Part shown: in pieces, positions 1-8,653 of the stretch
Position numbering within the stretch: the first letter of the stretch is position 1
Layout: each line of letters opens with the position of its first letter
Position numbers and translations under genes: made by a program
The notes under the pieces: generated by a model
The model's input: only the letters and a program-made list of their open reading frames with translations
Told to the model about the DNA's origin: nothing
The model's database searches: none
DNA from: Dolichospermum flos-aquae CCAP 1403/13F
GTDB lineage: Bacteria; Cyanobacteriota; Cyanobacteriia; Cyanobacteriales; Nostocaceae
Reading direction: 5' to 3'
NCBI RefSeq assembly: GCF_012516395.1
Contig: NZ_CP051206.1
Coordinates: 2,524,501-2,588,500 of the forward strand
DNA length: 64,000 nucleotides

Positions 1-597
1 TCTGACTATTGTGAAAAAATCAATGCCGTTAAAGATGAAGTCAAATCTACTGTAGAAAAAGGTGATAAACCCCTAGTTTTAACAGAAGGAGAAACTGACC
101 CAATTTATATTAAAACTGCTTTAGAATTACTAGGAGAAAAGGAAATTTTAGCACAAGTTGATATTGAATGGGTAGGAATTTCCATAGGTAAAGGAAAAAG
201 TATAAATACTGGTGATGGTGGTTTAAAAAATACCAGAGATGTTCTGATTTCCAACCCTAAATTCTTAACTAGAAAAGTATTATTAATTTATGACTGTGAT
301 ACTGATAAATCTAATGAAGATCATGAATTATTGAAAATCAGAAAAATCCCTCAACAAAAGAATCGAAAAGTCAAAAAAGGGATTGAAAATCTATTTCCTG
401 ATCATTTATTTACAGAAGAATTTTATTTACCAAAAACCAAATATGGAGATTATGGAGAAGAAAACCAAATTCAAGAATTTCAAAAAATGAAATTTTGTAA
501 ATGGATATGTGAAGAAAGAAGAAAGGCTGAGGATTTTGTTGATTTTAAGATAATTATTGAATTTATCAAAGATTGTTTAGGAACAGTTACTTATTAG
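1..597 (+). CDS. C-terminal part of a TOPRIM-domain protein (5' end outside window)
   Basis: The frame is open from base 1 to the TAG at 595-597, giving 198 residues with no start in view, so only the C-terminus is present. Two TOPRIM-type acidic motifs are visible: LTEGETD at about bases 79-99, and YDCDTDKS at about 289-312, preceded by a hydrophobic strand (KVLLIY). This Glu then Asp-x-Asp order matches TOPRIM nucleases attached to AAA ATPases (OLD-like), where it binds the metal for phosphoryl transfer. The ATPase part would lie left of the window, so the full architecture is unknown. Restriction, defence or repair roles are all possible. The region is AT-rich. Confidence 0.6.
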   Translation, partial: SDYCEKINAVKDEVKSTVEKGDKPLVLTEGETDPIYIKTALELLGEKEILAQVDIEWVGISIGKGKSINTGDGGLKNTRDVLISNPKFLTRKVLLIYDCDTDKSNEDHELLKIRKIPQQKNRKVKKGIENLFPDHLFTEEFYLPKTKYGDYGEENQIQEFQKMKFCKWICEERRKAEDFVDFKIIIEFIKDCLGTVTY

Positions 598-665
598 AAG
601 AGCCTTTCAAAACTATCTCTTGTTATAGACTAGAAGTAGATATGATTTCCAAATTAATCTTTTTC

Positions 666-708
666 TTCCTTTGCGTCTTTGCTCCTTTGCGTCTTTGCGC
701 GAAACACT
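666..708. repeat. CTTTGCG-type dispersed repeat
   Basis: A short iterated element built on CCTTTGCG/TCTTTGCG and ending in GCGCGAAACA. Further copies in the window are at 2023-2061, 4304-4336 (reverse sense, GCAGAGG version), 32254-32285, 61473-61510 (reverse) and 62094-62133. All lie between genes, and several sit directly after a stop codon. It is a small dispersed cyanobacterial intergenic repeat of unknown function. Confidence 0.7.
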
Positions 709-737
709 AAATTTAACAAACCAAAATCGTATAACCA

Positions 738-1955
738 ATGAAGAAAATATTCTTAAAATGGCAGCGTCAAACTAAAAAACTAGGATTTTTAGCAACTATG
801 ATGACCGTGAGTATGGTTGCTTTCCTCATGCTATCATTCCCCTTAAATGCTCAAATTCCTAAATCCACAGAATTACGGGGAGTATGGTTAACAAATATTG
901 ATAGTGATGTTTTATTTGAAAGTAATCGTCTAAAACAAAGTTTACGAACATTACAACAACTCAACTTTAACACCGTTTATCCTGCCGTCTGGAATTGGGG
1001 ATATACACTTTATCCTAGTAAAGTCGCAGCCAAAGTCATTGGTAAAGCAGTTGACCCTACCCCCGGACTGCAAAAGCGAGATATGCTCAAAGAAATAGTC
1101 ACCGAGGGACATAAACAAAATTTAACAGTAATTCCCTGGTTTGAATTTGGCTTTATGGCTCCTGCTGATTCCCTTTTAGCTAAAAATCGTCCTACTTGGT
1201 TGACAAACCGCAGAGATGGCACAAAAATAGTCAAAGAAGGAACACATAACCGAGTTTGGTTAAATCCCTTTCGTCCCGAAGTGCAAAAATTTATTCAAGA
1301 TTTGATAGTCGAAATAGTCAAAAACTATGACATTGATGGGATTCAATTTGATGATCATTTCGGACTACCATCAGAACTAGGATATGATGCCTACACAACA
1401 GCATTATACAAAAAAGAACACCAAGGTAAACTTCCCCCCGCAGACTTCAAAGATCCAGAATGGGTAAATTGGAGAGCGAACAAAATTACCGAATTTATGA
1501 AGCGAGTCTTTACAGCAATTAAAGCAAATAAAAAATATTGTATCGTTTCCGTTGCGCCTAATCCCCAGCGGTTTTCCTACGAATACTTCCTTGCAGATTG
1601 GCAGAAATGGGAAAGAATGGGAATAATTGAAGATTTAGTTTTACAGATTTATCGAAATGATTTAAACGTCTTTATCAGCGAATTAGAATATCCCGAAGTC
1701 AAACAAGCCCAAACTCATATTCCCGTCAGCATTGGCATTTTAAGTGGGTTAAAAAATCGTACAGTTCCCATGGAACAAATCAAAACCCAAATAGAAAAAG
1801 TCCGAGAGAGAAAATTTGCCGGCGTTTCCTTCTTCTTCTACGAAACCCTCTGGAACATGAGCCAAGAAAAACCCCAAAAACGCCAACAAACATGGCAAAA
1901 AATATTCCCCACACCCACAAACTACCCCAACCTATTAGCAGATTGGAAACCCTAG
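738..1955 (+). CDS. GHL10 / family 10-like glycosidase, exported or membrane-anchored
   Basis: A 405-residue protein. Residues about 15-38 form one hydrophobic segment ending in LNAQ, consistent with a signal peptide or membrane anchor. The mature part opens with ELRGVWLTN (residues 45-53), the hallmark start of the GHL10 (former DUF187) TIM-barrel family. It carries IQFDDH at 202-207, where acidic residues of the family's active site are expected. Such proteins are thought to act on envelope glycans, but substrates are largely unknown. Length is normal for the short cyanobacterial form. The gene stands alone, with a dispersed repeat on each side. ATG start chosen because it directly precedes the basic signal region. 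Confidence 0.85.
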   Translation: MKKIFLKWQRQTKKLGFLATMMTVSMVAFLMLSFPLNAQIPKSTELRGVWLTNIDSDVLFESNRLKQSLRTLQQLNFNTVYPAVWNWGYTLYPSKVAAKVIGKAVDPTPGLQKRDMLKEIVTEGHKQNLTVIPWFEFGFMAPADSLLAKNRPTWLTNRRDGTKIVKEGTHNRVWLNPFRPEVQKFIQDLIVEIVKNYDIDGIQFDDHFGLPSELGYDAYTTALYKKEHQGKLPPADFKDPEWVNWRANKITEFMKRVFTAIKANKKYCIVSVAPNPQRFSYEYFLADWQKWERMGIIEDLVLQIYRNDLNVFISELEYPEVKQAQTHIPVSIGILSGLKNRTVPMEQIKTQIEKVRERKFAGVSFFFYETLWNMSQEKPQKRQQTWQKIFPTPTNYPNLLADWKP

Positions 1956-2022
1956 AAAATTGGTAAAGAAAATCTGGCGTTGCAGAATTAAAGGATGAAA
2001 GTGAAAAATTTAAAAGCATAAA

Positions 2023-2061
2023 CTTTGCGCCTTTGCTCCTTTGCGCCTTTGCGCGAAACAT
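2023..2061. repeat. CTTTGCG-type dispersed repeat
   Basis: Second copy of the family first seen at 666-708. It lies between the convergent GHL10 and site-2 protease genes and shares the terminal GCGCGAAACATAATTC with the copy at 62094-62133. Confidence 0.7.
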
Positions 2062-2084
2062 AATTCTATGCAACGCCAAAATTC

Positions 2085-3572
2085 CTAACTACCGATACCC
2101 AAACGCCCAGCTAAAGCCGGAGTTAAAGGTAAAAGAGTAGCAATCATTAAAAACAAAGCCAAAAGACATAAAGCCGCTCTAGCATCATCTGGTTCACTGA
2201 TTTCATTCAAACTAGGACGTTCTAAATCCCGTTGTAAAAACAAAATCACAATTGCCCAATACATCGCCAAAGGATTACCTAATGATACGATAGCCAGTAA
2301 AACTATCGTCGCAAAGGTGGTTCTCCCTGCGGTTTTGCGTCCATAAATCGCTTGTACAATCCTCCCCCCGTCCAATTGTCCAGCGGGCATTAAATTCAAC
2401 GCAGTGATAACTAATCCTAACCAACCAACAATTACCAAAGGATGAATATTCACCAACGGAGATTGTAAAGCCGAACCGAGGACAACTCGTGCCAAGCTAC
2501 CGACTAAAATTGAACCTTGGAAAAACTGATTGGGTAATTGAAATAAACTGCCTGGGTGGGACAGTAGCAATCCTATTACCAGTAATAGCAGGGAAGTAAT
2601 CCCCCCAAAAGCCGGTCCAGCCAAAGCAATATCAAATAAAGCATTACGGCTAGGGACAAGGGACTCAAACCGAGTAATTGCCCCAAAAGAACCAATTTGC
2701 ACTGCTGGTAAAAAGAATGGCCAACTTAATTTGACTTGGTGACGACGCGCTAATAGCCAATGTCCCACTTCGTGAGAGATCAAAATTACCAATAAACCCA
2801 AGGCAATAGGTAAGGTTTCTGCAAAGCGTTCGGGGTTACTGAATAAATCGAAATTCTGTAATATACCCCCCACTTCTAAGCTGGTAGCGATAGTTGCTAT
2901 GAACAAGATCACCGCAAAAGCTTTTTGTGCTAACTGGGTGCGTTGGGGGTCTGTGCGGCTAGGGAGAACAATCATCACAGGTTTACTGTCAGTATCTTCT
3001 ACCAAAAACAGCCGATATTTATCATCTAACCGTTCTTGTAAAGTTTTCGTCAGTCGGTTGTGAACGGCTTCTGGTTCTCCGCGCAAGTTGCCTTTAAAAA
3101 CTACTCCTTCTTGGTAGGGAATAGTTTCGGTGGCAAAAAATGTGTCAATGCCAAAAATGCCTCTAATTAGGCTTAAATCTGCTTCAGGTATGGGTGTTGG
3201 TGCTAATTGCAGTTCTGATACTACGACTGAACTGTCTTTATCACCTTCGCTTGCAGTTTGGGCAGCGAGTCGCTCTGTTGCCCGTTGTTTGAGAATAGCA
3301 TCTTGTCCCGCGTCCCGTAATTTTCTACCCAGGAAAATATACAATCCAGCGGAAGCTACAACTAAGAACAAGATACCAACGATGTTGATATAAATCCCAG
3401 CGGCAAATAATCCAAAGAACAAAAGCCAGGGAGTCATTAAAACGAGGGATTGTAACCAGGCTAAGATGCCTAGTTTACCAAAAGGTCTGGCGCGATAAAA
3501 GCCCCAGCCTAAAATGCCGGACGCTATCAGCACAATGGCTGCAATTATAGGAGTTTCCGATGAAGTCAACAT
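2085..3572 (-). CDS. Site-2 protease family (M50) membrane metalloprotease, EGY-like
   Basis: A 495-residue polytopic membrane protein. The zinc motif HEVGH is at residues 267-271 inside a hydrophobic helix. The second M50 motif NLMPAGQLDGGR, which supplies the third ligand Asp, is at 393-404. The N-terminus has two hydrophobic helices (about 8-25 and 45-80), then a soluble region of about 140 residues before the catalytic core. That layout matches the cyanobacterial and chloroplast EGY1-type intramembrane proteases rather than PDZ-bearing RseP. The likely role is cleavage of membrane-spanning substrates in regulated proteolysis, but no substrate is suggested by neighbours. All catalytic residues are present. 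Confidence 0.92.
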   Translation of the reverse strand: MLTSSETPIIAAIVLIASGILGWGFYRARPFGKLGILAWLQSLVLMTPWLLFFGLFAAGIYINIVGILFLVVASAGLYIFLGRKLRDAGQDAILKQRATERLAAQTASEGDKDSSVVVSELQLAPTPIPEADLSLIRGIFGIDTFFATETIPYQEGVVFKGNLRGEPEAVHNRLTKTLQERLDDKYRLFLVEDTDSKPVMIVLPSRTDPQRTQLAQKAFAVILFIATIATSLEVGGILQNFDLFSNPERFAETLPIALGLLVILISHEVGHWLLARRHQVKLSWPFFLPAVQIGSFGAITRFESLVPSRNALFDIALAGPAFGGITSLLLLVIGLLLSHPGSLFQLPNQFFQGSILVGSLARVVLGSALQSPLVNIHPLVIVGWLGLVITALNLMPAGQLDGGRIVQAIYGRKTAGRTTFATIVLLAIVSLGNPLAMYWAIVILFLQRDLERPSLNEISEPDDARAALCLLALFLMIATLLPLTPALAGRLGIGS

Positions 3573-3617
3573 CTCTAAACCTTTGCTATTGAGACCGAAG
3601 CTAGTACCGCAGTGCGG

Positions 3618-3648
3618 AATTAAAAATTAAAAATTAAAAATTAAAAAA
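3618..3648. repeat. Heptamer tandem repeat (AATTAAA)
   Basis: About four consecutive copies of the heptamer AATTAAA follow CTAGTACCGCAGTGCGG, in the 335-bp gap between the site-2 protease start and the next small gene. This is a short tandemly repeated repetitive (STRR) sequence of the kind common in Nostocales. Nothing else in the gap 3573-3907 looks coding. Confidence 0.75.
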
Positions 3649-3907
3649 GCAGATTACACAAGCTTTTGTCAAATTTTTAATGGTTGATTGACTTACGCCG
3701 TTGTGTACTAGTACAAGTCTGTTTTTCTATATATTTTACCATTTTTGAGGATAAAATCAATAAATAAGTTGATTTGTTTTCTGCTCAAATTGCGCTATGT
3801 TGTGGTGACACTACACGCAGTTATCAGGCTTTAAGTAATATTCTTTTGTCAAAGAATTGACAAAGTGCAATTTTTATGATTTGAAAATTCGCTACAAAAG
3901 GACAGTA

Positions 3908-4165
3908 TCAAAGTTCTGATGCTGTTTCAGGGGCAATAATTTCTCCAGCACCCAGTTTTAACATTATATCCTGATCGGTAATCAATTCTTTGAGTTCTTT
4001 AACTTGCAAATTCATTTTTTCACAAGCTTGGCGTAATTCTTGAGCAAATGTATTAATATCATCCCCATAACCACACTGACACGCAGCGGTTTCTATTCCC
4101 TGGTTAGCGTTTGCTCTAGCACAATCTACTAATTCTGTATCATGTAATGGTTTTGGAGATGCCAT
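3908..4165 (-). CDS. Small conserved-looking hypothetical protein
   Basis: 85 residues, soluble, mixed charge, with no membrane segment. Two cysteines (CQCGYGDD, about residues 29-36) and a later CEKMN could bind a metal or form a disulfide. The C-terminal half, with QELRQACEKMNLQ and the region around DQDIML, is predicted helical. No recognised domain and no obvious operon partner: the neighbours are a divergent ligase gene and the distant site-2 protease. The initiator MASPKP has only a weak ribosome-binding site. Composition looks like a real protein, but function is unknown. Confidence 0.55.
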   Translation of the reverse strand: MASPKPLHDTELVDCARANANQGIETAACQCGYGDDINTFAQELRQACEKMNLQVKELKELITDQDIMLKLGAGEIIAPETASEL

Positions 4166-4303
4166 AAGTGGATTTTTTAGTATTTATCTATTTCCATTTT
4201 GCGATTATCTTAGTTATTAAATATTTATTCATCTCTCTTTAGTCTGAATTTTTTAGTAATTAATATGGCATTTGTTTGTGTGGCGGACTGTATTTTTTTA
4301 AAC

Positions 4304-4336
4304 TAACCGCAGAGGCGCAGAGGTCGCAGAGGTGGA
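4304..4336. repeat. CGCAGAGG dispersed repeat (inverse CTTTGCG family)
   Basis: Iterated GCAGAGG units (CCGCAGAGGCGCAGAGG and onward) upstream of the PGM1-type ligase gene. A short open frame spanning this repeat (4276-4467) is not considered a gene. Confidence 0.6.
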
Positions 4337-4447
4337 GAATGAAGAGATGGAGATTTTTATATTTAACAAAACGATACATTTACAATCTTTATTTGCACTC
4401 TCTCTTGGGGTATATATTAGGTAAGGAAGTAGTATGGGTATGGGGAT

Positions 4448-6052
4448 ATGGTGACACTAAATATTGATGATTTTCAGGAAGTTGATAAATTTCGGAGTTT
4501 ACAATTAACTTTACGCGATCGCTGGAAAACTAGCGAGTTATTCGATAATAGTGAAGCGGATATTTTAATTATTCCTTCTTTGAGTATAGATCAGCGGGAA
4601 TTGCTCAAGGTGGAAGGATGTGAGCATTATGAGGAAAGGTTACTTTTTTCGTTAATGCGGTTACGAAATCCCCGCACTAGGTTAATTTATGTGACTTCAA
4701 TGCCGCTTCATCCTAGCATTATTGACTATTATCTGCAATTACTTCCTGGTATTCCTTTTTCTCATGCTCGTCATCGGTTATTATTACTTTCTACTTATGA
4801 TTCTTCTTTAAAACCTCTGAGTCAAAAAATATTGGAACGTCCTCGCTTATTAGAAAGAATTCACAAGGCTTTGCGGTTAGATAAGGCTTTTATGGTCTGT
4901 TATAATTCTACTTTTTGGGAATCGGAATTATCTCTAAAGTTGGGTGTACCTTTATATGCTGCTGCACCAGATTTACAAATTTGGGGAACAAAAAGCGGCA
5001 GCAGACAAATTTTCAAAGAAAGTGATGTCCCTCTTCCCGACGGTAGTGAGTTAGTCAGAAATACCAAGGATCTAGCCAATGCTGCGGCTGATTTGTGGGA
5101 ACGTCAACCCACATTACAAAGAATGGTAATTAAGTTGAATGAAGGGTTTTCAGGAGAGGGAAATGCACTCTTAGATTTAAGACAAATAATGGATTTTGCA
5201 CCGGGAAAAGCTGATCATATTCACAGGGTAGCAGCTATTAGCGATCGCTTTCTAAATTTACGCTTTCAATCTTTACAAGAAACCTGGGCAAATTTTTCCC
5301 AACGCATTCCCGAATTAGGGGCAATTGTTGAAGCTTTTATCGAAGGAGAAATCAAAAACTCTCCCAGTGTTCAAGGCAGAATTACACCCAATGGAGAGGT
5401 AGAAATTATTTCTACCCATGACCAAATTTTAGGGGGTCCAGACGGGCAAATTTATATAGGTTGTCGTTTTCCTGCGGATGCAAATTATCGCTGTGAGTTA
5501 CAGGAATTAGGTTTAAGAGTTGGCAAAAAATTAGCAGAGAAAGGAGCTTTGGAAAGATTTGCAGTTGACTTTGTGACTGTTGATAAAGGTGATGGTAAAT
5601 GGGATATTCAAGCCATTGAAATTAACCTTCGTAAAGGGGGAACAACTCACCCATTTATGACTTTAAAATTCCTCACTAATGGTCGTTATGATTTATCCAC
5701 GGGTTTATTTTATAGTCAACAAGGTAGACCAAAATATTATATTGCCACAGACAATTTGCAAAAAGCTAGTTATCAGGGATTATTACCTAATGATTTAATG
5801 GATATTATCGCCCACCATAGACTACATTTTGATAGTGGCATGGAAACAGGTACAGTATTTCATCTTATGGGTTGCCTTTCCCAGTTTGGTAAATTAGGAT
5901 TAACAAGTATTGGTGATTCTCCCCAAGAAGCCCAAGACATTTATCACAAAGTTATTGAAGTTCTTGATCAAGAAACTAGCAGCGATTATACTAATCGTGC
6001 TATGTTTTCTGATGACAATTTTCCTCTAACTGGAGATGGATATAGTTGTTAA
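4448..6052 (+). CDS. Peptide ligase PGM1-related ATP-grasp protein
   Basis: 534 residues. The central region has an ATP-grasp fold: a nucleotide-loop motif NEGFSGEGNA at 231-240, and a metal-binding EIN triad at about 391-393 followed by RKGGTTHP. The N-terminal 150 residues and the C-terminal tail (from about 430) match the layout of cyanobacterial PGM1-related ligases. The namesake, pheganomycin ligase, joins peptides through an acyl-phosphate intermediate; the substrate here is not known. ATG follows GGGGATATG with little ribosome-binding signal. The gene ends 15 bp before a membrane histidine kinase, so the two are probably co-transcribed. No peptide precursor gene is visible nearby. Confidence 0.8.
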   Translation: MVTLNIDDFQEVDKFRSLQLTLRDRWKTSELFDNSEADILIIPSLSIDQRELLKVEGCEHYEERLLFSLMRLRNPRTRLIYVTSMPLHPSIIDYYLQLLPGIPFSHARHRLLLLSTYDSSLKPLSQKILERPRLLERIHKALRLDKAFMVCYNSTFWESELSLKLGVPLYAAAPDLQIWGTKSGSRQIFKESDVPLPDGSELVRNTKDLANAAADLWERQPTLQRMVIKLNEGFSGEGNALLDLRQIMDFAPGKADHIHRVAAISDRFLNLRFQSLQETWANFSQRIPELGAIVEAFIEGEIKNSPSVQGRITPNGEVEIISTHDQILGGPDGQIYIGCRFPADANYRCELQELGLRVGKKLAEKGALERFAVDFVTVDKGDGKWDIQAIEINLRKGGTTHPFMTLKFLTNGRYDLSTGLFYSQQGRPKYYIATDNLQKASYQGLLPNDLMDIIAHHRLHFDSGMETGTVFHLMGCLSQFGKLGLTSIGDSPQEAQDIYHKVIEVLDQETSSDYTNRAMFSDDNFPLTGDGYSC

Positions 6053-6067
6053 AATTTTGAGGGTGCT

Positions 6068-8449
6068 ATGTTACAAATATCACAAATGTATAAGCAACTG
6101 AACTTACCTAAGTATTTTATAGTTGTATTATGGTTTTTATTATCACTGATGGGAGTGGTAATCTTGTTGGGAACGTTCCCACCTACTAACACTAATAATC
6201 CCTTAGAAACAAGCAATACCGTAGTATTACATGATCAACAAAAACAATATAAATTAGGGAAATATCTGGAAATTTTCCAAGATCCAACCCAACAGTTAAC
6301 AATAGCAGATGTTAGTCAACAGCCACAAAAATTTACCCCCAGTCAAACAGATATCCCGAATATGGGCTTCTCTAAATCTGCAATTTGGGCTAAGGTAAAG
6401 TTACAAAATCATAGCACTGTCACCTCAGAATGGTATCTTCAAGGCGCACCTAATAATGTGGATCAGGTGGAATTATATATTCCTCAAGGAAATACCTGGA
6501 TTAAAAAACAAATTGGTCGCTTACTGCTTTTTTCTAATCGTGAACTGTCAGATCGTAAGCTTATATTTATCCTCCCTTTAGCTGTAGATGAAGAAAAGAC
6601 TATTTATTTGCGATATACCAGTCAGGGAACTATAGCCATTGATGTCATTCTCTGGACACCTCTTGCTTACTATAAAAGTAGTTCTACCCAGCAACTATTA
6701 CTGGGTGGATTTTATGGGATTTTATTGAGTTTTGTAATCATAAATTTACTGCTGGTTTGCTTATTAAAAGATGTCGTTTACCAATACTACGTTCTTTTCC
6801 TAATTGGTCTGACTGGTCAGTTTTTTATCAGATATGGTTTGGCCTTCCAATATCTATGGCCAGAATTTCCTGGATATAACATTCCTGTTTTATTAATATT
6901 TCTATGCATTATTCTAGTAGGCTGTTCCAGCTTCTTTATCTCATTTTTGCAAGTGCGTGTTTATAGTCATCAACTCTACAAACTCATGAATTGGTTTCGC
7001 TGGACTAGTGTGGGATGTACTTTATTTAATTGGTATTTTCCTGTTCGTAATAGCATCATTATTATTATGTTGTTGTTGATAATTATGTCTATAGTGATGA
7101 TTTATGCTAGTTTCTACATCTGGTCTAAAGGTTTTACTCCGGCTCGATTTGCTATTTTAGCATTTAGCTGCTTTTTATTAGGTACAGCTATGTTGTGTGC
7201 TACCAACCTTGGTTGGTTCTCTGTCAATCCATTGACTGAAGAATTTATTCGTCTTCAAGTAATTGGCTTATTATTTTTTTTAGCCATAGCTTTAAGCGAT
7301 CATATTAATTTATTGAAAAAAGAACGCAACAAACTAGCATCAGAACAACAAAAACTAGCCATGATAGTGGAAAATAGTTCAGAATTTATTACTATTACTA
7401 ATCTTAATGGAGAAACAATTTTTATGAATGATGCGGCGAAGAAAATGATCGGTTTAATTGGTGAAAATTATGATTCAGAAGTAAATATATTAGATTATCT
7501 TTGTCCAGAGGAGCGAAATTTATTTGAATCACAGATTTTGCCAACTGTATTAGAAATAGGAAGTTGGGAAGGAGAATTAAAATTTTGTAACTTGAAAACA
7601 GGAACAATCATTTATAGTATCGCTTATTTTTTATTAATCAAGGATCAGCTAACAGCAAAAACCACTAGTTTAGCATCTATTATTAGGGATATATCTCCAA
7701 TTAAACAAGCTAAAAATGAGATAATTGAGGCACTAGAAAAACAAAAGGCTATTAGCGAAATGAAATCGCGCTTTATGACAATGTCATCCCATGAGTTTCG
7801 CACACCTCTAACCATTATCTCCTCATCTACAAGCATTTTACAAAACTTTGGCGATCGCCTCACTTCAGAAAATAAACAGGGACACCTAGAGACTATCCAA
7901 GAAACTATTACTCGGATGATTCAACTTCTAGACGATGTCCTCACTATCAACCGCACCGAAGCTGAAAAAATAGAATTTAACCCAGAATTAAGTGATATAA
8001 TTGCTTTCTGTCATGATCTCAAAGAGAAAATAGAAACTACTTGTCAGCACCATACCATTGACTTTTCTTGGAACTTAGGCGCAGGAGTTACAGACAGTTC
8101 TCTAATTGTTAATTTTGATCAAAAACTCTTGCATCAGATTCTGACTAATTTACTGACTAATGCCATTAAATACTCACCTGGAAAAACTTTAGTTGATTTT
8201 AATTTAACAAAAGAAAATGACCAACTGATCTTTAAAATCACCGATAGTGGCATCGGTATTCCTGAAAAAGATCAGGTTAATTTATTTACATCTTTTTATA
8301 GAGCCTCTAACGTCGGTTCGATTTCTGGCACAGGTTTGGGATTATCCATAGTGAAAAAATGTGTAGATTTGCACAAAGGCAAAATTATCTTAGATAGTCA
8401 AGTAGGACAAGGAACAACATTTACAGTAATTATTCCCTGGGAACAGTAA
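6068..8449 (+). CDS. 7TMR-DISM type membrane histidine kinase with PAS domain
   Basis: 793 residues. One N-terminal membrane helix (about 18-36) precedes an extracellular beta-rich sensor resembling 7TMR-DISMED2 (about 55-200). Seven membrane helices (about 208-415) follow, then a short coiled coil and a PAS domain (about 425-550). The transmitter has H575 in SSHEFRTPL, an N-box NLLTNAIKYS near 695, DSGIGIPE near 730 and GTGLGLSIVKK near 755, so it should be an active kinase. The DISMED2 sensor family is linked to carbohydrate or small-ligand sensing. No response regulator is adjacent, so it is an orphan kinase in a likely operon with the PGM1-type ligase 15 bp upstream. Confidence 0.92.
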   Translation: MLQISQMYKQLNLPKYFIVVLWFLLSLMGVVILLGTFPPTNTNNPLETSNTVVLHDQQKQYKLGKYLEIFQDPTQQLTIADVSQQPQKFTPSQTDIPNMGFSKSAIWAKVKLQNHSTVTSEWYLQGAPNNVDQVELYIPQGNTWIKKQIGRLLLFSNRELSDRKLIFILPLAVDEEKTIYLRYTSQGTIAIDVILWTPLAYYKSSSTQQLLLGGFYGILLSFVIINLLLVCLLKDVVYQYYVLFLIGLTGQFFIRYGLAFQYLWPEFPGYNIPVLLIFLCIILVGCSSFFISFLQVRVYSHQLYKLMNWFRWTSVGCTLFNWYFPVRNSIIIIMLLLIIMSIVMIYASFYIWSKGFTPARFAILAFSCFLLGTAMLCATNLGWFSVNPLTEEFIRLQVIGLLFFLAIALSDHINLLKKERNKLASEQQKLAMIVENSSEFITITNLNGETIFMNDAAKKMIGLIGENYDSEVNILDYLCPEERNLFESQILPTVLEIGSWEGELKFCNLKTGTIIYSIAYFLLIKDQLTAKTTSLASIIRDISPIKQAKNEIIEALEKQKAISEMKSRFMTMSSHEFRTPLTIISSSTSILQNFGDRLTSENKQGHLETIQETITRMIQLLDDVLTINRTEAEKIEFNPELSDIIAFCHDLKEKIETTCQHHTIDFSWNLGAGVTDSSLIVNFDQKLLHQILTNLLTNAIKYSPGKTLVDFNLTKENDQLIFKITDSGIGIPEKDQVNLFTSFYRASNVGSISGTGLGLSIVKKCVDLHKGKIILDSQVGQGTTFTVIIPWEQ

Positions 8450-8653
8450 AAACTTATTTACCGCTTAATTATACTCCAATGATTAACATTAACGCTAACA
8501 ATACAAATACACTATACTAATCATGTGTTAACATTAAACATGGGTTGAGCATTCTGGAAAATAGTTAATAACTTGATTTTAAATGCTCCAAAGCCGATAA
8601 TTAGTAGTTGTGAGAATTGATTGATTTTTATATTTTAATCTTTAAAAGCCTTA

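Noticed and set aside
2085-3572. RseP-type protease
   Set aside because: There is no PDZ domain, and the long N-terminal soluble region fits the EGY-like group better.
4276-4467. Short + strand open frame before the ligase gene
   Set aside because: It runs through the GCAGAGG dispersed repeat and has no recognisable protein character.
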